From Sphingomonas sp. CCH10-B3 (lineage in GTDB: Bacteria; Pseudomonadota; Alphaproteobacteria; Sphingomonadales; Sphingomonadaceae), in NCBI RefSeq assembly GCF_001556185.1, contig NZ_LSIJ01000018.1, positions 1 to 5,554 on the forward strand: DNA of 5,554 bases, in the 5' to 3' direction. This document shows, piece after piece, positions 4,354 to 5,554 of the stretch. Within the stretch, counting starts at the first letter, position 1, and each line of letters begins with the position of its first letter. Under the pieces are notes generated by a model. That model was not told where the DNA came from. It was given only the letters and a program-made list of their open reading frames with translations, and made no database searches. Made by a program: the position numbers and the translations under genes.

Positions 4354-5529
4354 ATGCTGATGGTGGTGCCGATTACGCTCTGGTTCCTGCTTGCCGTTGC
4401 GGCCAATTTCACGGGGTATCTCGTCTATCTGACGGGGCTTCGGCGCCAGCTCGTGCAGCCCAACCGCGCTTCATGGCTGATCTGGAGTTCGGCGACGCTG
4501 GTCGAGGCAAGCACCTATGCCGCCGTCAATCCGGGTGCTGCACAGAGCATCGTCTTCCTCGTATCATCGGTTGCCTGTCTGGTCGTCACGATCGGCATCT
4601 GGCGGCAATCGGCGTGGAGCCCGCCGACACGCAGCGAGACGATCTGCATGATTGCCTGCCTCGGCGCGCTGCTGTTGTGGGTCGCGTTCCGATCGGCCTT
4701 CTGGGCGCATATGCTGGTGGTCGCAGCCGTCCCGGTCAGTTTCTGGCCGACCTGGGAAAGCGTGGCACAGGACCGCACGCGCGAACGCTCGCCCGCCTGG
4801 GGGCTTTGGACGATCGGTGACCTGGCGACGCTGATTGTTGCCGCGCGCAGCGAGGACATCAATCTCGCCGGCTATGCCTATATCTTCGTCGAGGTCGCCT
4901 GCCACGCGAGCGTTTGGTTCATGATCGGCCTCGCCACCATCAACCCGCTGCGCTCGCTCGGCTTCCGCAACGGGCGCTTCTATGTGCTCGATGCCTATCG
5001 CCCCGCCGCCAATCTGTTCTCGGTCGGCGAGAACCATCTCGGCAAGGCGGTCTATGCCGCCGTCGAGTTCGCCGAGGGCGATGCGATCGTGAAATTCACT
5101 GGCCGCCGCTTTCGCGCCGATCAGGTGCCCAGCGTCATGCGCGGGCAGGGCGACCGCTTCGTGCAAGTGACGCCCGAACATTACATGGGGCCGTCAAACC
5201 GCATCGACGACCTGATCAACCATAGCTGCTCACCCAACGCCGGGCTGCGCTTCACCGATGACGGCGTGGTGCTGGTCGCGATCAGGCCGATCGTGCCGGG
5301 CGATGAAATTACCTGGGATTATTCGACGACGCTGACGCAATCGAACTGGCACATGATCTGCCAGTGCAAGAGCCCCGAGTGCCGCCGCGTGATCGGCAAT
5401 TTCGAGACTTTGAGTCCCGAACGCCAGGAATGGTTCCGCGCGCGCAATTTGGTCGCGCCCTATCTGCGGCGGCGCGATGACGTGGCGCCGGTCGAAGCGA
5501 CGCCGCAAGTGGTTTTGAAGACGGGGTAG
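4354..5529 (+). CDS. Seven-helix membrane protein (PQ-loop/SWEET-like) fused to a SET lysine methyltransferase domain
   Basis: A 391-residue inner-membrane protein. About seven hydrophobic helices lie near 5-29, 40-58, 62-83, 96-114, 116-134, 148-164 and 171-194. Helices 1-3 and 5-7 look duplicated: a basic loop then ASWLIW (39-44), and a charged loop then PAWGLW (147-152). This suggests a 3+1+3 PQ-loop/SWEET-like bundle. Basic loops place the N-terminus outside and the C-terminus in the cytoplasm. Residues 205-350 form a SET domain, which transfers methyl from S-adenosylmethionine to protein lysine: LGKAVYAAVEFAEGD (229-243), NHSCSPNAG (289-297), GDEITWDYS with catalytic Y323, and a post-SET zinc motif C336-x-C338-x4-C343 that would pair with C292. 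The GxG motif near the start reads GKA. A TAA at 4336-4338 closes the frame upstream. ATG 4354 has no clear Shine-Dalgarno, and ATG 4360 is possible. Codon use matches the neighbours. The substrate is unknown. Confidence 0.88.
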   Translation: MLMVVPITLWFLLAVAANFTGYLVYLTGLRRQLVQPNRASWLIWSSATLVEASTYAAVNPGAAQSIVFLVSSVACLVVTIGIWRQSAWSPPTRSETICMIACLGALLLWVAFRSAFWAHMLVVAAVPVSFWPTWESVAQDRTRERSPAWGLWTIGDLATLIVAARSEDINLAGYAYIFVEVACHASVWFMIGLATINPLRSLGFRNGRFYVLDAYRPAANLFSVGENHLGKAVYAAVEFAEGDAIVKFTGRRFRADQVPSVMRGQGDRFVQVTPEHYMGPSNRIDDLINHSCSPNAGLRFTDDGVVLVAIRPIVPGDEITWDYSTTLTQSNWHMICQCKSPECRRVIGNFETLSPERQEWFRARNLVAPYLRRRDDVAPVEATPQVVLKTG

Positions 5530-5554
5530 GGGCGGGCGGCGGCCGGTGGGGGGG

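Noticed and set aside
4564..5181. Minus-strand open frame of 205 codons opposite the SET gene
   Set aside because: It has no recognisable domain and lies opposite clear membrane helices and SET motifs.
4354..5529. Recent horizontal transfer of the SET gene from a eukaryote
   Set aside because: Base composition and codon use match the neighbouring genes, there are no mobile elements or flanking repeats, and SET domains are widespread in bacteria.

Overview
The window looks like chromosomal DNA from an alphaproteobacterium, most likely a sphingomonad (Sphingomonas or a close relative). This rests on strongly GC-rich DNA with GC-rich third codon positions, a TonB-dependent receptor tail of the type common in sphingomonads, an alphaproteobacterial-type UDP-glucose dehydrogenase, and GANTC and CtrA-like motifs in one promoter region. 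The genus is an inference. I see no mobile element, tRNA, rRNA or CRISPR array, and codon use looks uniform throughout.

Layout. Bases 1-518 (+) are the last 171 codons of a TonB-dependent outer-membrane receptor. After a 104-base gap comes a complete UDP-glucose 6-dehydrogenase gene (623-1924, +). It converges, with only 19 bases between stops, on a three-gene minus-strand set read from about 4198 down to 1944: a hypoxanthine-type phosphoribosyltransferase, an adenine/adenosine deaminase whose start overlaps it by ATGA, and, 36 bases further on, a small exported protein whose first half resembles the periplasmic ExbD/TolR domain. The first two genes make a short purine salvage route: adenine to hypoxanthine, then hypoxanthine plus PRPP to IMP.

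Divergent from that operon, after 155 intergenic bases, is the most unusual gene (4354-5529, +). It is a 391-residue protein with about seven membrane helices arranged like a duplicated PQ-loop/SWEET bundle (3+1+3), fused to a complete SET protein-lysine methyltransferase domain with a zinc-binding post-SET motif. The predicted topology puts the SET domain in the cytoplasm. I know of no described system built on this fusion.

The shared intergenic region carries four GANTC sites (the CcrM methylation motif), against seven in the rest of the window. It also carries the only TTAA of the window, within an exact TTAACCAT (a CtrA half-site) one base before the SET gene's ATG. This suggests that the membrane SET protein, and perhaps the purine operon, is under cell-cycle control (CtrA, GcrA/CcrM). 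That is inference from motifs only.
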